Shown here piece by piece: positions 60,889-64,000 of a stretch of 64,000 bases of DNA; positions within the stretch are counted from its first letter, which is position 1; each line of letters begins with the position of its first letter. The stretch lies in NCBI RefSeq assembly GCF_003710905.1, contig NZ_RHHV01000006.1:372001-436000 (forward strand), written 5' to 3'. Origin of the DNA: Brevibacillus parabrevis. Lineage in GTDB: Bacteria; Bacillota; Bacilli; Brevibacillales; Brevibacillaceae. The notes below the pieces were generated by a model. The model had not been told where the DNA came from, did no database searches, and worked only from the letters and a program-made list of their open reading frames with translations. The position numbers and the translations under genes are program-made.

Positions 60889-60917
60889 ATAATATCATAC
60901 CTGTCTCGCTCTGGAAA
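60889..60917 (-). promoter_or_regulatory. Sigma-A promoter of the aromatic supraoperon
   Basis: Minus strand TTTCCA, 17-base spacer, TATTAT; start predicted about 78 bases before aroC, downstream of the 60957-60986 terminator. Confidence 0.55.
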
Positions 60918-60956
60918 CACAAAAAGTACAATCCTACGCGAAAACCTTTCGCTTGA

Positions 60957-60986
60957 AGAAAAAACGCCCCTCCAATGGAGAAGCGC
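60957..60986 (-). terminator. Terminator after the 55-residue gene
   Basis: Stem cgcccctcc / ggagaagcg (two G-U) with a 3-base loop and T6 on the minus strand; isolates the aro operon from cheR. Confidence 0.7.
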
Positions 60987-61007
60987 TTCGCTTGCAGATG
61001 GCGCTGA

Positions 61008-61175
61008 CTAGAAAGGATCGACCATCAAAAATGGATTGGGGCTCAGCGGCCTTCTGGAATGATCCACACGTATCAAATCATCCAGCTGAGTTTTTTCAGC
61101 CCCAAGTATTTGTCCGCATTCTTGCAACGTAATCAAACCCCGACGGTATGCTTCGATGACCTTGTGCTTATCCAT
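61008..61175 (-). CDS. Small hypothetical protein (55 aa) between cheR and aroC
   Basis: ATG 61173-61175 with AGGGAGG 6-7 bases upstream; 55 codons and TAG, followed by a terminator, so it looks like a real gene. Product begins MDKHKVIEAYRRGLITLQEC and continues GQILGAEKTQLDDLIR, a pair of helices resembling a helix-turn-helix, then a Pro-rich tail ending NPFLMVDPF. No family recognised. B. subtilis has nothing here. Possibly a small regulator; inference only. Confidence 0.7.
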   Translation of the reverse strand: MDKHKVIEAYRRGLITLQECGQILGAEKTQLDDLIRVDHSRRPLSPNPFLMVDPF

Positions 61176-61252
61176 CTGCTGCCTCCCTTGGCAAAGTAAG
61201 TATTCCTAGTCTTGGGAAAAAGGAGCAGAGTTATACACACGGCCATAGAGAA

Positions 61253-62026
<774 letters not shown>

Positions 62027-62111
62027 TCAGAATCGTACCCCCTTTCATACCTGTTGTTCATCATTTCGCTATCGTTCGCCAAATTCCTATCCATTTCGCG
62101 GGAGTTTTTGA

Positions 62112-62146
62112 CGAAAAAAAGAAAAAACCCCAAAAAGGGGTTTTTG
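62112..62146 (-). terminator. Terminator after ndk
   Basis: Nine-base-pair stem aaaaacccc / ggggttttt, 5-base loop, T-run on the minus strand, 11 bases after the ndk stop. Confidence 0.88.
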
Positions 62147-62156
62147 TGGTGATATC

Positions 62157-62600
62157 TTAGATCCAGCGTTGGATTGTTTTCTCGAAGGAGAGAACTTCTT
62201 CAGCGGAGAACCAGAGACCGATTTCACGCTCAGCGCTTTCTGGGGAATCGGAACCGTGGATGATGTTCATGCCAACGGAAGTAGCGAAATCGCCACGGAT
62301 TGTGCCGGAAGCTGCATCTACCGGGTTTGTTTTGCCCATCATAGCACGAGCTGTGGAGATCACGTTGTTACCTTGCCATACCATAGCGAATACAGGACCG
62401 GAAGTGATGAAGTCAACCAGTTCGCCGAAGAATGGGCGCTCTTTGTGCTCAGCATAATGTTCTTCAGCCAGTTCGCGGCTTACAGTCATCAGCTTAGCGC
62501 CAACGAGTTGGTAGCCTTTTTTCTCGAAACGGGATACGATTTCTCCGATCAGGTTACGTTGTACGCCGTCAGGTTTTACCATAAGGAATGTTTTTTCCAT
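62157..62600 (-). CDS. ndk: Nucleoside diphosphate kinase
   Basis: Balances NTP pools by ping-pong phosphotransfer. 147 residues starting [20 protein letters not shown]. The catalytic His is in [23 protein letters not shown] 62598-62600 is the family start, with GATGGAGG upstream; a longer in-frame extension is not credible. Codon use looks highly expressed. Confidence 0.97.
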   Translation of the reverse strand: MEKTFLMVKPDGVQRNLIGEIVSRFEKKGYQLVGAKLMTVSRELAEEHYAEHKERPFFGELVDFITSGPVFAMVWQGNNVISTARAMMGKTNPVDAASGTIRGDFATSVGMNIIHGSDSPESAEREIGLWFSAEEVLSFEKTIQRWI

Positions 62601-62653
62601 TGTAAGTATGCCTCCATCAAAGCTATGTATTGGTGTATACAACACCAACGAAA

Positions 62654-62682
62654 ATTTTATCAAAACTGGGGTGGTCAAGCAA
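62654..62682 (-). promoter_or_regulatory. Possible promoter of ndk
   Basis: Minus strand TTGCTT, 17-base spacer, TAAAAT. A 6-bp hairpin (TTGGTG/CACCAA, 62630-62648) lies in the short leader. Confidence 0.4.
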
Positions 62683-62704
62683 CAGTCAGACCGTTAAAAT
62701 CTCA

Positions 62705-63670
62705 TTAAAATTTGCGATCGACGATAAAATTAGCAATTCCTGTCAACGATGTTTTTGCCTGCGTATTGGGCAAATCGCTTATAATGGCATGCGCGCGGGC
62801 AATATAGCGCTCGGCCAGCCGCTGGGAAAATGCGATTCCTTCGTCAGCCCGCACCAGGCGAATCGCTTCGTCCGTGTGCTCCCAAAACGTATTTTCCTTG
62901 ATCCACTCCTGGAACTGTCCGCTCGCCTTGCCATGAAAAGCGGTGTAAAGGGCTGGCAGCGTGATGTTTCCATGCAAAAGGTCGCTCCCCGCCGGTTTTC
63001 CCAACTGCTTCTCCGTTCCGGTGAAATCGAGAATGTCATCGGTAATTTGAAAAGCCATCCCCACGTTGTACCCGTACCAGTACATTTTGCGTACCAGCTC
63101 TTCAGTAGCACCGCTGGCAACGGCACCCAACTGACAGCTGATCGCAATGAGCAGCGCCGTTTTCCGCTTGATTCTGCGCAAATACGTCCGGAAGTTTTGA
63201 TCCCAGTTGTTCAAATCCTTGACTTGCTCGATCTCGCCTTTGCACACCTCGACAATCGCTCTGGACAAAATCTGGTGCAGCTTCGGATTCGGCAATTGGG
63301 AAGCGACTGCAAGCGCACGGGCGAAAATGTAATCGCCTGCGTACATCGCCACCTTGTTGTCCCATTTCATGCGCACCGTGTCTTTGCCCCGTCGCTTGTC
63401 GGCGTCATCAATGACGTCGTCGTGCACCAGCGAAGCCATATGAATCAGCTCAAGCGGCACAGCTACGTGCTTCAATACTTTTACATCGTACTTGCCCCAT
63501 TTGCCTCCGAGCAGCACAAAAACCGGACGAATGCGCTTTCCCCCAGCTTTAAGCAAATGAGTCGAGGACTGATACAGTTCCCGCACATCCGTATCAATCG
63601 ATTTTTCCAGCTCATCTTCAATGTACTGGACATCCTTTTTCATCTTGAAGTAAATATCGACTAGGTTCAT
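62705..63670 (-). CDS. hepT: Heptaprenyl diphosphate synthase component 2 (polyprenyl synthetase)
   Basis: Catalytic subunit elongating farnesyl-PP to the side chain of menaquinone. 321 residues, all-helical. First Asp-rich motif LVHDDVIDDADKRRG (Asp84, 85, 88), second motif QITDDILDFTG, and KAGGKRIRPVF for pyrophosphate binding. The partner HepS is expected upstream outside the window. Chain length is inferred from synteny with B. subtilis. Confidence 0.93.
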   Translation of the reverse strand: MNLVDIYFKMKKDVQYIEDELEKSIDTDVRELYQSSTHLLKAGGKRIRPVFVLLGGKWGKYDVKVLKHVAVPLELIHMASLVHDDVIDDADKRRGKDTVRMKWDNKVAMYAGDYIFARALAVASQLPNPKLHQILSRAIVEVCKGEIEQVKDLNNWDQNFRTYLRRIKRKTALLIAISCQLGAVASGATEELVRKMYWYGYNVGMAFQITDDILDFTGTEKQLGKPAGSDLLHGNITLPALYTAFHGKASGQFQEWIKENTFWEHTDEAIRLVRADEGIAFSQRLAERYIARAHAIISDLPNTQAKTSLTGIANFIVDRKF

Positions 63671-63686
63671 CCGTTATCCGTTCCAC

Positions 63687-64000
63687 CTATCTCGCAAGCG
63701 TAATATTGGTCTTGTGGCCATCCGCCTGCCACAACTCGACTGTCGCGGGTGCCGCAAGAAGCCCCAGCTCTGCCGCGCATCGGTAATAATACTCCAGTCC
63801 TACCCGCTGCACTTCGCCAAAATCGTGTTGCAGTCCCGCGAAGTAACGAAGCCACTCCTCTTTTGTCCCGCCAAAATGCGTGCATACGTAATCGACCAAC
63901 GGGCCAGGATTTGCTTTCGTCTTCTTCTTGCTCGTCAAAAAAGAGGCGTGCACTTCCGCAATCAACGCAAAATGCTCGTCAATCACCTCGCGTCGCAGCG
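63687..64000 (-). CDS. mqnA: Probable menaquinone biosynthesis protein MqnA, C-terminal part
   Basis: The frame runs open to the window edge (LRREVIDEHFALIAEVH), so the start is outside; about 104 residues are visible. The segment YFAGLQHDFGEVQRVGLEYY and the following CAAELGLL resemble the end of MqnA-type chorismate dehydratases of the futalosine menaquinone pathway, and the gene precedes the menaquinone side-chain enzyme. B. subtilis has menG (menH) in this interval instead. The match is from memory of the family and covers only the tail. Confidence 0.5.
   Translation of the reverse strand, partial: LRREVIDEHFALIAEVHASFLTSKKKTKANPGPLVDYVCTHFGGTKEEWLRYFAGLQHDFGEVQRVGLEYYYRCAAELGLLAAPATVELWQADGHKTNITLAR

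Overview
The window is a stretch of a low-to-moderate-GC Firmicutes chromosome, almost certainly Brevibacillus or a close Paenibacillaceae relative. Gene content and order follow the Bacillus subtilis block heptaprenyl synthase - ndk - cheR - aroF/aroB/aroH - trpEDCFBA - hisC - tyrA - aroE - ypiA ... qcrABC - ypjABCD - dapB - mgsA - bshB1/bshA - cca - birA - panBCD - dinG - ypmB - asnS - dnaD. Several genes absent from that block are inserted here. Nearly everything is on the minus strand; only a YitT-family membrane gene and two possible small genes are on the plus strand. I saw no tRNA, rRNA, insertion sequence, prophage or CRISPR array.

Region by region. 1-3.8 kb: an RND efflux permease (cut by the window edge) with its lipoprotein adaptor. 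4.1-5.9 kb: oligopeptidase F. 6.0-13.0 kb: a six-gene sugar-nucleotide/glycosyltransferase cluster resembling the B. subtilis ytcABC/cotSA spore-surface genes, headed by a coiled-coil protein and a sigma-K-like promoter. 13.1-15.2 kb: dnaD and asnS. 15.3-17.8 kb: a striking 805-residue protein with 55 uninterrupted 10-residue repeats. 17.9-21.3 kb: an FtsH-like protease without the usual outer domain, with small membrane proteins including TseB/YpmB. 21.7-29.1 kb: mtaD, rex, a metallo-beta-lactamase-like lipoprotein that has lost its metal ligands, dinG with visible Fe-S cysteines, and a TPR protein. 29.2-37.4 kb: panDCB, birA, cca, bacillithiol synthesis, mgsA, dapB and a MazG-type pyrophosphohydrolase. 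37.5-45.2 kb: YitT, YpjB, YpjA, the cytochrome bc complex and the ypi genes. 45.3-48.2 kb: an ECF sigma/anti-sigma pair and a degenerate amidohydrolase behind a hairpin-rich leader. 48.2-60.9 kb: the aromatic amino acid supraoperon. 61-64 kb: a 55-residue protein, cheR, ndk, the heptaprenyl diphosphate synthase large subunit and the end of a probable mqnA.

The supraoperon is the best-integrated system. aroC, aroB and aroH make chorismate and prephenate; trpEDCFBA makes tryptophan; hisC and tyrA finish tyrosine/phenylalanine (and histidine); aroA supplies EPSP. Between aroH and trpE lies a promoter, exactly eleven (G/T)AG triplets and an overlapping antiterminator/terminator, which is the layout of a TRAP-controlled attenuator. 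No trpG is present in the window.

The items most worth a second look are the decapeptide-repeat protein, the leader with a terminator and perfect cre site upstream of the degenerate amidohydrolase, a terminator only 46 nt before panB, the DEDDh-nuclease/Fe-S DinG, two pseudo-enzymes and three unannotated small genes.
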